DNA of 64,000 nt from the NCBI RefSeq assembly GCF_004216775.1, contig NZ_SGXF01000001.1:360828-424827 (forward strand), read 5' to 3'. Numbering within the stretch: the first letter of the stretch is position 1; every line of letters begins with the position of its first letter. Below the pieces are notes generated by a model. It was given only the letters and a program-made list of their open reading frames with translations. It was not told the origin of the DNA and made no database searches. This DNA comes from Cuneatibacter caecimuris (GTDB lineage Bacteria; Bacillota; Clostridia; Lachnospirales; Lachnospiraceae). Below, in pieces: positions 30,507-38,662 of the stretch. Made by a program: the position numbers and the translations under genes.

Positions 30507-31211
30507 CTATACGCTCCCAAAATGATACGTGATAAACCGGCTGCTGATTTCGCGGTACCTGCCTCTGGGCACAGGCAAACGGTCTCCGTTTACCATCTGT
30601 ACCTCCTCCGGCGTCAGCCTGTCCACCGCCTCCAGGTTCAGCAGGTAGCTCCTGCCCATCCGGCAGAAACGGCTGCCGGACAGTTCCTGTTCCATATCCT
30701 TCATGTTCATTTTTACCCGGTATACTTTATCCTGGCAGTGAATTTCCAAATAGTGGTCGTCGCTTTCCACATACAGCACCTTGCGGCGGTCCAGACGGCA
30801 GACCTCCCGCCCCACCTGCAAAAGCCATGGCTCTTCCTGCTGCATGGCCAGCTCCCGTGCTTTCTCCAGACAGGCAAAAAGCTGCTCTTTTTTTACCGGC
30901 TTCAGCAGATAATTTACCGCATTGACATTGAATCCCTCATAAATATAGTCCACTGCCGCTGTTACAAAGAGGATTTCCGTTTTTTCATCCCTTTTTCTGA
31001 TCCTTTTCGCCAGCTGCACACCATCTATCCCATCCATCTGAATATCCAGAAGCAAAATATCAGGCACATTCTCATCCAGTTCAAACAACACCTGGTTTCC
31101 GGACGAAAATGAACGCACAGCAGTATTCCCCGCGCTGCAGAAAAATTCCCGGACATATCCTTCCAGAAGGGCCCGCTGGGCCGGCTCGTCCTCACAAATC
31201 CATACCTGCAT
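30507..31211 (-). CDS. LytTR-family response regulator
   Basis: 234 residues from ATG 31211 (GGAGG upstream); the frame is open 39 codons further but without a ribosome site. The receiver domain has CEDEP, phospho-acceptor D56 (ILLLDIQMDG) and Lys in YLLKPVKKEQ. The LytTR DNA-binding domain spans about 135-234 (VLYVESDDHYLEIHC...FCRMGRSYLLNL). It is paired with the GHKL kinase downstream. Confidence 0.94.
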   Translation of the reverse strand: MQVWICEDEPAQRALLEGYVREFFCSAGNTAVRSFSSGNQVLFELDENVPDILLLDIQMDGIDGVQLAKRIRKRDEKTEILFVTAAVDYIYEGFNVNAVNYLLKPVKKEQLFACLEKARELAMQQEEPWLLQVGREVCRLDRRKVLYVESDDHYLEIHCQDKVYRVKMNMKDMEQELSGSRFCRMGRSYLLNLEAVDRLTPEEVQMVNGDRLPVPRGRYREISSRFITYHFGSV

Positions 31212-31328
31212 CCTTTCCTCCTTTTTCCGCATCCTCACATCACACCAAAAAGATGATAAAAGCCGCGCATTCCCCAGGCATTTAGCCCAAAGAAATACAC
31301 GGCAGTTTTTACATTCAATCCACAGCAA

Positions 31329-32612
31329 TCAGTCCTGCAGCAGTTTTTCCACGCTCACCAGCTTTACGCACAGCACGAAAAGTTCTGCAGCCATCGCCAG
31401 TTCTTCCTGCGTAGGATAAGTAGGAGCAATGCGGATGTTTCTGTCCTGAGGGTCTTTATGATATGGGAACGTGGCTCCCGCACCGGTCATCGTGACACCG
31501 GCCTCTTTTGCCTTTGCAATGATCTTCTTCGCGCAGCCCTCCATGGAGTCAAAGGAAATAAAATAACCTCCCCTGGGCTTTGTCCAGGAACCGATCCCCA
31601 GACCTCCCAGCTCCCGCTCCAAGACTTCCCAGACAGCCTCAAACTTCGGGCGGATTTTTTCTGCATGGCGCTGCATGTGGGCCTTCATCCCATCAATATC
31701 CCCAAAGAACTTCACATGGCGCAGCTGGTTCATCTTGTCGTGGCCGATGGTCTGGATCGCCAGCTGGGCTGTGATATCCTCAATATTGGCTGCCGACGCG
31801 GCCAGGGCTGCAATTCCGGAACCGGGAAAGGTTACCTTGGAGGTAGAGCAGAATTCAAACACCATATCCGGATTCCCTGCTTCTTCGCAGGCCGCCAGAA
31901 TATCTTCCAGTTTATCCCCGCCTTCTTCATAGAGATCGTGAATCGCATAGGCGTTATCCCAGTAAATCCTGAAATCGGCCGCTGCCGGACGGAGATTCGC
32001 GAAACGCTTTACCGTTTCGGAAGAATAGGTATATCCCTGAGGGTTGGAATACTTGGGCACGCACCAGATTCCTTTCACCGCGCTGTCATGGCTGACCAGA
32101 TCTTCCACCATATCCATATCGGGCCCGTTCTCTGTCATGGGGACAGGGATCATTTCGATTCCGAAAAATTCAGTGATCGCGAAGTGTCTGTCATATCCGG
32201 GCACAGGACAGAGGAACTTCACCTTATCCAGCCTGCCCCAGGGGGTATTTCCCATCACGCCTCTGACCATAGAGCGGCAGACAGTATCATACATCACATT
32301 CAGGCTGGAATTGCCATATACAATTACATGCTCCGGCGTGGTGCCGATCATGTCCGCCATCAGGCGGCGGGCCTCCGGTATACCAGTCAGAGCGCCGTAA
32401 TTACGGCAGTCAATCCCGCTTTCACACTTAAAATCAGATACCTGCCGGAACACGCTGGTCATCGGCAGCGCCAGATCCAGCTGATCCGCGGCCGGCTTCC
32501 CTCTGGACATATCCAGCTTCAGCCCTTTTGCCTTCCAATCCTGATACTGCGCGTTCAGCGTTTCCTGTAACTGTAACAGTTCCTCTCTGCTCATGTTCTG
32601 GTATGCAGACAT
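31329..32612 (-). CDS. Aspartate aminotransferase, type Ic (class I/II PLP enzyme)
   Basis: 427 residues from ATG 32612, with AGGAGG seven bases upstream. The N-terminal MSRGKPAADQLDL motif, GNSSLNVMYDTV, WDNAYAIHDLY, the PLP lysine in STSKVTFPGSG and the late RIAPTYP match the subgroup Ic aspartate aminotransferases (Pfam PF12897, the Corynebacterium glutamicum AspAT type), longer than ordinary AspAT. It exchanges aspartate and 2-oxoglutarate amino groups; the exact substrate is inferred from family. Monocistronic with its own promoter. Confidence 0.88.
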   Translation of the reverse strand: MSAYQNMSREELLQLQETLNAQYQDWKAKGLKLDMSRGKPAADQLDLALPMTSVFRQVSDFKCESGIDCRNYGALTGIPEARRLMADMIGTTPEHVIVYGNSSLNVMYDTVCRSMVRGVMGNTPWGRLDKVKFLCPVPGYDRHFAITEFFGIEMIPVPMTENGPDMDMVEDLVSHDSAVKGIWCVPKYSNPQGYTYSSETVKRFANLRPAAADFRIYWDNAYAIHDLYEEGGDKLEDILAACEEAGNPDMVFEFCSTSKVTFPGSGIAALAASAANIEDITAQLAIQTIGHDKMNQLRHVKFFGDIDGMKAHMQRHAEKIRPKFEAVWEVLERELGGLGIGSWTKPRGGYFISFDSMEGCAKKIIAKAKEAGVTMTGAGATFPYHKDPQDRNIRIAPTYPTQEELAMAAELFVLCVKLVSVEKLLQD

Positions 32613-32631
32613 ATGATAACCTCCTGTAAGC

Positions 32632-32706
32632 AGCCGGACGCCTGACGGCATCCGGCTTTTTTGTTAGACTGTGTGCTATTCTATCTCATTTCCCAGGAGA
32701 TTGCAA
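32632..32706 (-). promoter_or_regulatory. Aminotransferase promoter and leader hairpin
   Basis: TTGCAA (32701-32706) and TAGAAT (32678-32683) with 17-bp spacing form the promoter. The transcribed leader holds a GCCGGA...TCCGGC hairpin (32633-32656) just before the ribosome site. On the opposite strand the same hairpin is followed by six T, forming a plus-strand intrinsic terminator although no plus-strand gene precedes it. Confidence 0.6.
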
Positions 32707-32780
32707 ATGCTTTTTTCGTAAAAACTGCAAAACCAACAAAAATCAATAAAATTTCCGGCAAGTCCCCCGGAGATTCCGAA

Positions 32781-33416
32781 TTATTTCTTCTCATTCTGTA
32801 TTACACGGGCATCGAATCCCTTCTTCTTCAAAGCTTTGACCAGCTTTCCGAAGTCCTTGCAGACAATCCGCATATATACTTCCTGAAGCCCCATCACATC
32901 TGTATCCCGCTGGATGATATTGCGGATATCCCCGCCGTTTTTGGCGATCACTTCTGTAATCTTTGCCAGCGTTCCTTTGAAATTATAGGTATAAATGGTC
33001 AGTTCATCCCCTCTGTGCCCGAACAGCTTCTGATATTCCTTGAACACCGCCTGATGCGTGATGATACCCAACAGCTCCTGTTTTTTGTCTGTTACAGGGA
33101 TAAACCGGATTTTAGAGGTGATAAAGATAGACGCCGCGTCTTCAATGGCCGTGTCCGCACCGATGGTCATGACCTCAGTACGGATCATGTCCTGAACCTT
33201 CTTCTGCAGGAATTCTTCTTTCGTGCCCTGGTATTCCCGGAAATACACTTCATAGACAAACTGTTTTGACAGCACGCCGATAAATTTCTTTCCATCCACC
33301 ACCGGCAGGGAAAGCAGGTGGTTGCTGTCGATCACATGAAGCGCGTGCTCCAGCGAATCCTCAACGGACAGACACTGCAGCTGGGCAAAAGGTACCATAA
33401 TCGCTTTTACTAACAT
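32781..33416 (-). CDS. CBS-pair and ACT domain protein (AcuB-like)
   Basis: 211 residues: two CBS motifs (about 1-65 and 75-132, with LSLPVVDGKKFIGVLS and RFIPVTDKKQELLGIIT) and a C-terminal ACT-like domain (about 138-208, TYNFKGTLAKITEVIAKNGGDIRNI). The CBS pair probably binds an adenine nucleotide and the ACT domain a small ligand. Similar to AcuB of Bacillus but its role is unknown. AGGAGG precedes the ATG. Transcribed upstream of the aminotransferase, which has its own promoter. Confidence 0.88.
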   Translation of the reverse strand: MLVKAIMVPFAQLQCLSVEDSLEHALHVIDSNHLLSLPVVDGKKFIGVLSKQFVYEVYFREYQGTKEEFLQKKVQDMIRTEVMTIGADTAIEDAASIFITSKIRFIPVTDKKQELLGIITHQAVFKEYQKLFGHRGDELTIYTYNFKGTLAKITEVIAKNGGDIRNIIQRDTDVMGLQEVYMRIVCKDFGKLVKALKKKGFDARVIQNEKK

Positions 33417-33449
33417 AGTTTTTCCTCCTGTGAAATAATGATATTCCGC

Positions 33450-34256
33450 TTATTGGCTGCACACCTCTCTGGGCACCAGCCAAAAACACTCGTAGGGTCC
33501 CAGGACAGCGGGCTGGTCCGGCTGCACCACTGCTCCCTGCAGCAGGTCCCTCAGGCTGCCGTACTTGATAAACGGCTGCATACAGCCGCTTCCCACAGTT
33601 TGGGGCTGATCTGTAAAGTTTGCCAGCGCCAGCATATGAATCCCTCTGGCGAACCCCAGCACCCCGCCGTTCCAAGTCTGCAGAACACTGCCCGGGCAGT
33701 CCGGCCCGAACAGTCCGCTGCAGCGGCGCACCTGTTTCATCTTGTCAAATTCTTCCTGGAGCCACGCCTTCTGCCATTCCTTCAGGCCAGAAGGCTGTTT
33801 TCTGCCGGTAAATGCCATGGAGCCGTTCATAGCCGCGGCTGTTTTATACAGAAGCAGCTCCCGCTTCAGCGCCAGCTCCAGCTCATAGGTATTTCCCGCA
33901 CGCAGAGCTTTCTTCACTCCGCACAGTTCTGATACGCTACCCTGGACAGCCGGAACGCCGCTGCCAACATCCACGCTTTTTCCTTCCGCAAAACTGCCCG
34001 GATATTCCCCTGTATAAAACTGCATCAGAAACTCGATATGGCGCTGTGGGTCATAGCCTGCCGCCCGGGTCTCGCCCTGGTTCAGCACGCTCCACCTCAA
34101 AGGCTGCTTTTTTCCCACCGCGTTGGCATATCCTTCCGGCCTCTCTTTTCCGGTCCTCCGAAGCATTCCGGCCAGCTGTGCCACATTTCTGGCCGCCAGG
34201 CTGTTGTACAGCAGCGGCATCAATTCCGGATTTTCCTGTAATTTTTGTTCTGGCAT
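33450..34256 (-). pseudogene. Amylosucrase (GH13_4) C-terminal remnant
   Basis: 268 residues that align by eye with only the C-terminal part of amylosucrase-type GH13 enzymes: LLYNSLAARNVAQLAGMLRR, then FLMQFYTGEYPGSFAEGK, VQGSVSELCGVKKALRAG...ALKRELLLYKTA, and the C-domain LALANFTDQPQTV...LGPYECFWLV. Intact enzymes have about 640-650 residues; the first 370 or so, including nucleophile and acid/base, are absent, and the place of the HDD motif reads LNQGET. There is still a ribosome-like AAGGGG and an ATG at 34256. The missing part is not found upstream, where a plus-strand recombinase begins at 34438. A deletion remnant is likeliest. Confidence 0.68.
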
Positions 34257-34437
34257 AGATTTTTCCCCTTTTAATATGCCTGGTCCGCCAGAGGATTCCT
34301 GCGGATCAAACGCTTTTATGATATTTTCAGTATATCAAAATTTTTATGAAAATACAAGAAGGAAGTCAGCCTGCGGACCTCACCTCGCAGCTGTTACCTG
34401 CATATCCTATAATAATGAATTGCGCGGGGTATCTGTG

Positions 34438-35358
34438 ATGAAAACAGCCATTTACTGCCGGCTGTCAGTGGAGGATGCAGGGCTGGAACCAGGAAACGCC
34501 AGTGAAAGTATCCTCAACCAACAGCTTCTGCTTCTGGATTATGCCCGAAAACATGGCCTGGAAGTCTTTGCAATTTATGTAGATGAAGATTATTCCGGCA
34601 TGGACGACCGCCGGCCCGCCTTCTGCAGAATGATTGAAGACGCTTCCATCGGCAGATTCCAGATCATACTCTGTAAAACCCAGTCCCGGTTCACCAGGAA
34701 TATGGCTACAGCGGAAAAGTATCTCCATGGATTGTTTCCTTTATGGGGAGTCCGCTTCATCGGCGTGGTGGACGGAGTGGATACCAGCCTATCCGCCAAT
34801 AAAAAAGCCAGGCAGATCAACAGCCTGATCAATGAGTGGTACTGTGAAGATCTGTCTGAAAATATCCGCTCCATTCTGCGAAAAAAGATGGAAGCCGGGC
34901 AGTTTATTGGGTCTTTTGCCTGCTACGGATATCTGAAAGATCCTTCGGACCGGCACAAACTGATCCCTGATCCAGCCGCCGCGTCGGTGGTGCGCCAGAT
35001 CTACCGGCTGTATCTGGATGGCTTTGGGATCGGCACCATCTGCCATCTTCTGGAGGCAACCCGCACGCCTTCCCCCTCCGCGTACAAAAAACAGCAGGGT
35101 CTGGCTTACCGGCCTGTTTCAGAGGGCGAAAGCCCTTTTCACTGGCATCCCAGTACAGTGAAAAGGATTCTTAAAAATCCTGTATACACAGGCGCTCTTG
35201 TTCAGGGAAAGCAGAGGAAGCTGAATTACAAAAGCCAATATGTTCTTTCCGTCCCGCAGGAGCAGTGGATTGTGGTGCCGGACTGCCATCCGGCGGTTAT
35301 AGATGAGGAAATGTTCCTGCAGGTCCAGGAACGTTTTGCCAAGCGGAGGAAACGCTGA
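34438..35358 (+). CDS. Serine recombinase, shortened
   Basis: 306 residues from ATG 34438. The resolvase catalytic domain (about 1-150) begins with AIYCRLS containing the nucleophile serine, and has YVDEDYSGMDDRRPAF and FTRN motifs. A Recombinase domain (about 165-290, with YGYLKDPSDRHKLIPDPAAASVVRQIYRLYLDG and VKRILKNPVYTGALVQGK) follows. Large serine integrases continue for 200 residues with a zinc ribbon and coiled coil; this one stops right after FLQVQERFAKRRKR. It may be a compact DNA invertase-like form or a truncated integrase. No attachment sites or phage genes were recognised nearby. The ribosome site is weak (GGGG). Confidence 0.85.
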   Translation: MKTAIYCRLSVEDAGLEPGNASESILNQQLLLLDYARKHGLEVFAIYVDEDYSGMDDRRPAFCRMIEDASIGRFQIILCKTQSRFTRNMATAEKYLHGLFPLWGVRFIGVVDGVDTSLSANKKARQINSLINEWYCEDLSENIRSILRKKMEAGQFIGSFACYGYLKDPSDRHKLIPDPAAASVVRQIYRLYLDGFGIGTICHLLEATRTPSPSAYKKQQGLAYRPVSEGESPFHWHPSTVKRILKNPVYTGALVQGKQRKLNYKSQYVLSVPQEQWIVVPDCHPAVIDEEMFLQVQERFAKRRKR

Positions 35359-35366
35359 ACATAACA

Positions 35367-35416
35367 ATGAGGACTGGATTTCATATGTAAACAGAATCCA
35401 GTCCTCATGCTCATTT
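35367..35416. terminator. Bidirectional terminator hairpin
   Basis: ATGAGGACTGGATT (35367-35380) pairs perfectly with AATCCAGTCCTCAT (35395-35408), with TTTTG following on the plus strand. It separates the recombinase from the convergent sugar operon. Confidence 0.78.
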
Positions 35417-35456
35417 TGTTATCTTAATTGTGATGCCGCTATTCGGAAATTACCTT

Positions 35457-36299
35457 TCAGCCTAAAATCTTCTTCAGCGCATGGAAGGCCGTGGTATAAG
35501 ACCACACGCCGTCTGAGCTCTCTCTGGCGTCAACATGCTGTTCCAGGCTCTTCAGCGCCGCGAATTCCGCCAGGTGGGGTTCCAGGCTCAGGAATCCCGC
35601 ATAACCGGCAGCGTCCAGCTTCGCAAGGATTTCAGCCACATGGCCGTCTCCTTCGCCCGCGGGAACTACCTGCGCGTCATCCCATCTGGCATCTTTGATG
35701 TGCACATATTCCACATAATCCTTCAGCAGATCATAAGCTTCCAGGGTGTCCTGGCGGCACTGAACGAAATTAGCGAAGTCATAGGTACATCTGAAATTTT
35801 GGCAGTAAAGCTTTTCAAATATTTCGCGGCAGCGGGAAGCCACGTCGCCGTAAATACCCTTCTCATTCTCATGAAGCAGCACAACATCCTGCTCTTTCGC
35901 GTATTCCACAAAGCGGGCCAGGCGGTTCATCACTTCATCCCTGTATTTTTCTGGATCTTCATCCTCGGGCATAAAAAAGCTGAACATGCGGATATATTTT
36001 GTTTCAAAAACCTTCGCCAGCTCCACTACATGCTTGAAGGTCTCAAAGTGAGGCTCAAAATCATCTGTGATCTGAATTTTTCCAACAGGAGAACCCACTG
36101 CGGAAACCGCGATGCCGTTTTCCTTAAACAGCTTCATAATCTCCTGTGCTTCCTGGATGGTATAATCCGCCACGCCTTTGTCATTGGCGCTGCGAAATTC
36201 CACATACTTCACGCCCAGTTCATTGAGCAGGGCGATCTGCTTATGGATATCGGTATCAATTTCATCGGCAAAGCCGGAAATGCGAATCTTGTCTAACAT
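35457..36299 (-). CDS. Sugar phosphate isomerase/epimerase (TIM barrel)
   Basis: 280-residue xylose-isomerase-like TIM barrel (IolE/IolH type). Likely metal ligands are Glu in VVLLHENEKG, Asp in RCTYDFANF, His in YVHIKDAR and Glu in LSLEPHL. It probably isomerises or epimerises a keto-sugar or inositol derivative. It is the last gene of a three-gene operon with two Gfo/Idh/MocA oxidoreductases. Specificity cannot be read from the sequence. Confidence 0.9.
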   Translation of the reverse strand: MLDKIRISGFADEIDTDIHKQIALLNELGVKYVEFRSANDKGVADYTIQEAQEIMKLFKENGIAVSAVGSPVGKIQITDDFEPHFETFKHVVELAKVFETKYIRMFSFFMPEDEDPEKYRDEVMNRLARFVEYAKEQDVVLLHENEKGIYGDVASRCREIFEKLYCQNFRCTYDFANFVQCRQDTLEAYDLLKDYVEYVHIKDARWDDAQVVPAGEGDGHVAEILAKLDAAGYAGFLSLEPHLAEFAALKSLEQHVDARESSDGVWSYTTAFHALKKILG

Positions 36300-36313
36300 G
36301 TTTTTCCTCCTGA

Positions 36314-37318
36314 TTATACGGTTGTCTCCCCTGCTCCTCTGGCGGACTCATAGACCGCCAGCATCAGGCGGATCGTTTCATCCAAAGTGCGCAGGTTCAG
36401 CCAGAATTCTTTTCCTTCTTTCAGGCAGCCATAAAAGTCCCGGATGCAGGCATCGTGGCCGCTGCCCCAGTAGCTCTTGCCGTAGCCCATCACCACCGGC
36501 AGCTTCATCTCTTCTTTTGTTCCGTCCGGATAGTAAATCACAGCATCAGGATCTTCCATGCGGATTGTCATATTCTCACAATCCAGCTCAATCAATGGCT
36601 TGGGATTGCTGCTGTAGGCTGTGGTGGCATAAAAGCATCCCACTGCTCCGCCTTCAAAACGGATGTAAGCCTCCATCATATCCTCCACCTCAATCACGTT
36701 TTTCAGATGGTGATTTCCCGCTGAAGCTTCCACAGTCACAGGAGTTCCGGCTAAATAGGCCATCAGATCCAGGGTATGTACTGACTGATTGATCAGCGCG
36801 CCGCCGCCTTCCTTATCCAGTGTGCCTCTCCAGCCGCTGTCTTGGTAGTATTCCACTCCGCGGCTCCAGGTCACTACGCCCCGGACTCCCAGGATTTTAC
36901 CGGGCTTTCCGCTGCGGACCAGGTCTTTAACCGCCTGCGTACAGGGATTGTACCTGTTCTGGAAACAGATCCCCAGCTTTGCCTCGGAACTCTCTTCCGC
37001 CGCCTGCAGCTGCTTCAGCTGTTCTCTGCTGATCGCAGGGGGCTTCTCCATAAAAACGTTCACACCGGCATTCAGCGCCTGTATCGCCACCGGCACATGG
37101 AGATAGTGGGGCAGGCAGATGTGCAGCACATCAATCTGCTCCTTCTCCAGCATTTCATCTATGGAAGCATAGGCGTTGCCGCCGTACTCCTTTGCAAATT
37201 CCTGCGCCCGTTCCGGCCTGATATCCGCAAAAGCTGTAAGCTCCGCGTCCTTCATCCCGGCCAGGCAGCGGGCATGCACGGCTGCGATTATGCCGCAGCC
37301 TGCAATAGCTGCCTTCAT
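36314..37318 (-). CDS. Gfo/Idh/MocA family oxidoreductase (B)
   Basis: 334 residues from ATG 37318 (GGAGG upstream). An N-terminal Rossmann fold (MKAAIAGCGIIAAVHARCL), the EKPPAI motif with catalytic-site Lys, and the C-terminal substrate domain with GGGALINQSVHTLDLMAYL (His-x3-Asp pattern). NAD(P)-dependent oxidation of a sugar or cyclitol hydroxyl is expected. It is 25 bp downstream of the second oxidoreductase and 14 bp upstream of the isomerase. Confidence 0.93.
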   Translation of the reverse strand: MKAAIAGCGIIAAVHARCLAGMKDAELTAFADIRPERAQEFAKEYGGNAYASIDEMLEKEQIDVLHICLPHYLHVPVAIQALNAGVNVFMEKPPAISREQLKQLQAAEESSEAKLGICFQNRYNPCTQAVKDLVRSGKPGKILGVRGVVTWSRGVEYYQDSGWRGTLDKEGGGALINQSVHTLDLMAYLAGTPVTVEASAGNHHLKNVIEVEDMMEAYIRFEGGAVGCFYATTAYSSNPKPLIELDCENMTIRMEDPDAVIYYPDGTKEEMKLPVVMGYGKSYWGSGHDACIRDFYGCLKEGKEFWLNLRTLDETIRLMLAVYESARGAGETTV

Positions 37319-37343
37319 GTTCCTGCCCTCCGTCTGTCGGATT

Positions 37344-38495
37344 TTATTTTCCCTGTACAAAGGTTACTTCTTCTACTTCTTTTTTCTGGGAAGTGGCGCG
37401 CAGCGCGGTCAGCTTCTCCAGATACAGATCCTCATCAATGGGAAGTTCCACCGGATGTCCCAGCCAGCTTGACAGATGCATGGCGTTGGAAAGAGTCAGG
37501 CCGTTGATGCCTTCGTACCCCTCTGCGGTCAGGGGAGTACCGTGCAGGATTCTGCCTGCAAAGGCTTTCAGAACACCCATATGCTGCTCGTTCTGCCCGT
37601 CTGTCTCCACTTCCACCATCTCTTCGCACTCAGGCTTCTCAAAACCCTGCTTGGAAGCAAAACGGTGTTCTTTTTCGCTGGTTTTCAGCTTCCACAGCAT
37701 CACCTTGTCATTTTCGCATACCAGTTTCCCGCGGTCCAGCGTGATCTCCAGGCGGTTGGTTCCGGGAGCGTCGGCGGTTGTGGTGACAAACACGCCCGTT
37801 GCGCCGTTGGGGAACTCCAGATATGCTGTCACATCGTCTTCTACCTCAATATCATGCCACTTGCCGTTATGGCAGAAAGCGCGCACTTTAGAAGGCATGC
37901 CGCAGATCCACTGCAGCAGGTCCAGGTTATGAGGACACTGGTTCAGCAGCACGCCGCCGCCCTCTCCGTCCCAGGTCGCTCTCCAGCCGCCGGAATTATA
38001 GTAGGTCTGTGTGCGGTACCAGTCCGTGATGATCCAGTTCACACGTTTGATCTCACCCAGCTCCCCGCTCTGAACCAGCTCATGCATCTTGCGGTAAACA
38101 CAGTTTGTCCTCTGATTGAACATCATAGCGAATACTTTATCATATTTCTTCGCCTCTTCGTTCATCTCACGCACCTGCTTGGTGTATACGCCCGCAGGCT
38201 TCTCGCACATCACATGAAGCCCATGCTGCAGCGCCTGCATCACGTACTTGGGATGGTCGTAGTGAGGCACTGCCACCAGAACTGCGTCGCACGCGCCGGA
38301 TTCGATCAGCTCTTCGCCTGTCTCGTAAATTTTCACAGTTTCCGGAAGGTTTTCCTTTGCCCACTGTCTTCTGTTTTCTTTTAAATCTGCTACTGCTGTC
38401 AGCTCAATTTCGGGAACTTTGCCCTCCACCAAATTCTGGCTGTGGCCGCTGCCCATATTACCGACGCCGATAATGCCTAATCTTACCTTATCCAT
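37344..38495 (-). CDS. Gfo/Idh/MocA family oxidoreductase (A)
   Basis: 383 residues from ATG 38495 (AAAGGAG upstream). Rossmann motif LGIIGVGNMGSGHSQ, EKPAGVYTKQV, and GGWRATWDGEGGGVLLNQ followed by CPHNLDLLQWI. It has a longer C-terminus than its neighbour (residues 330-383). First gene of the operon, divergent from an AraC regulator; the shared 167-bp gap carries a phased direct repeat. Two oxidoreductases plus an isomerase suggests sequential redox at a sugar ring, for example 3-keto-glycoside or inositol-type chemistry. Confidence 0.93.
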   Translation of the reverse strand: MDKVRLGIIGVGNMGSGHSQNLVEGKVPEIELTAVADLKENRRQWAKENLPETVKIYETGEELIESGACDAVLVAVPHYDHPKYVMQALQHGLHVMCEKPAGVYTKQVREMNEEAKKYDKVFAMMFNQRTNCVYRKMHELVQSGELGEIKRVNWIITDWYRTQTYYNSGGWRATWDGEGGGVLLNQCPHNLDLLQWICGMPSKVRAFCHNGKWHDIEVEDDVTAYLEFPNGATGVFVTTTADAPGTNRLEITLDRGKLVCENDKVMLWKLKTSEKEHRFASKQGFEKPECEEMVEVETDGQNEQHMGVLKAFAGRILHGTPLTAEGYEGINGLTLSNAMHLSSWLGHPVELPIDEDLYLEKLTALRATSQKKEVEEVTFVQGK

Positions 38496-38573
38496 CTTAT
38501 TTCTCCTTTCAGCGGGCAAAGCCCGCCCCAACATTTACTGATTTTAGTTTACATGATCCCAGTTAAAATTGCC

Positions 38574-38603
38574 ATTGCAAATGATAGGTATTATATTGCA
38601 AAT
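38574..38603. promoter_or_regulatory. Phased direct-repeat operator (AraC-type)
   Basis: ATTGCAAAT occurs at 38574-38582 and 38595-38603, exactly 21 bp apart, which is two helical turns. The second copy contains the -35 hexamer TTGCAA of the AraC gene. This is the expected geometry for an AraC-family monomer pair. Confidence 0.6.
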
Positions 38604-38624
38604 ATAGCGGTCATGGAGTACAAT
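38596..38624 (+). promoter_or_regulatory. Promoter of the AraC regulator gene
   Basis: TTGCAA (38596-38601) and TACAAT (38619-38624), 17-bp spacing, about 38 bp before the start at 38663. Confidence 0.6.
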
Positions 38625-38662
38625 AGAACCATTGGACTTTTTATCTTACAGGAGGGGATATT

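Noticed and set aside
31458-32570. 370-codon plus-strand frame antisense to the aminotransferase
   Set aside because: Shadow frame; the aminotransferase motifs are clear on the minus strand.
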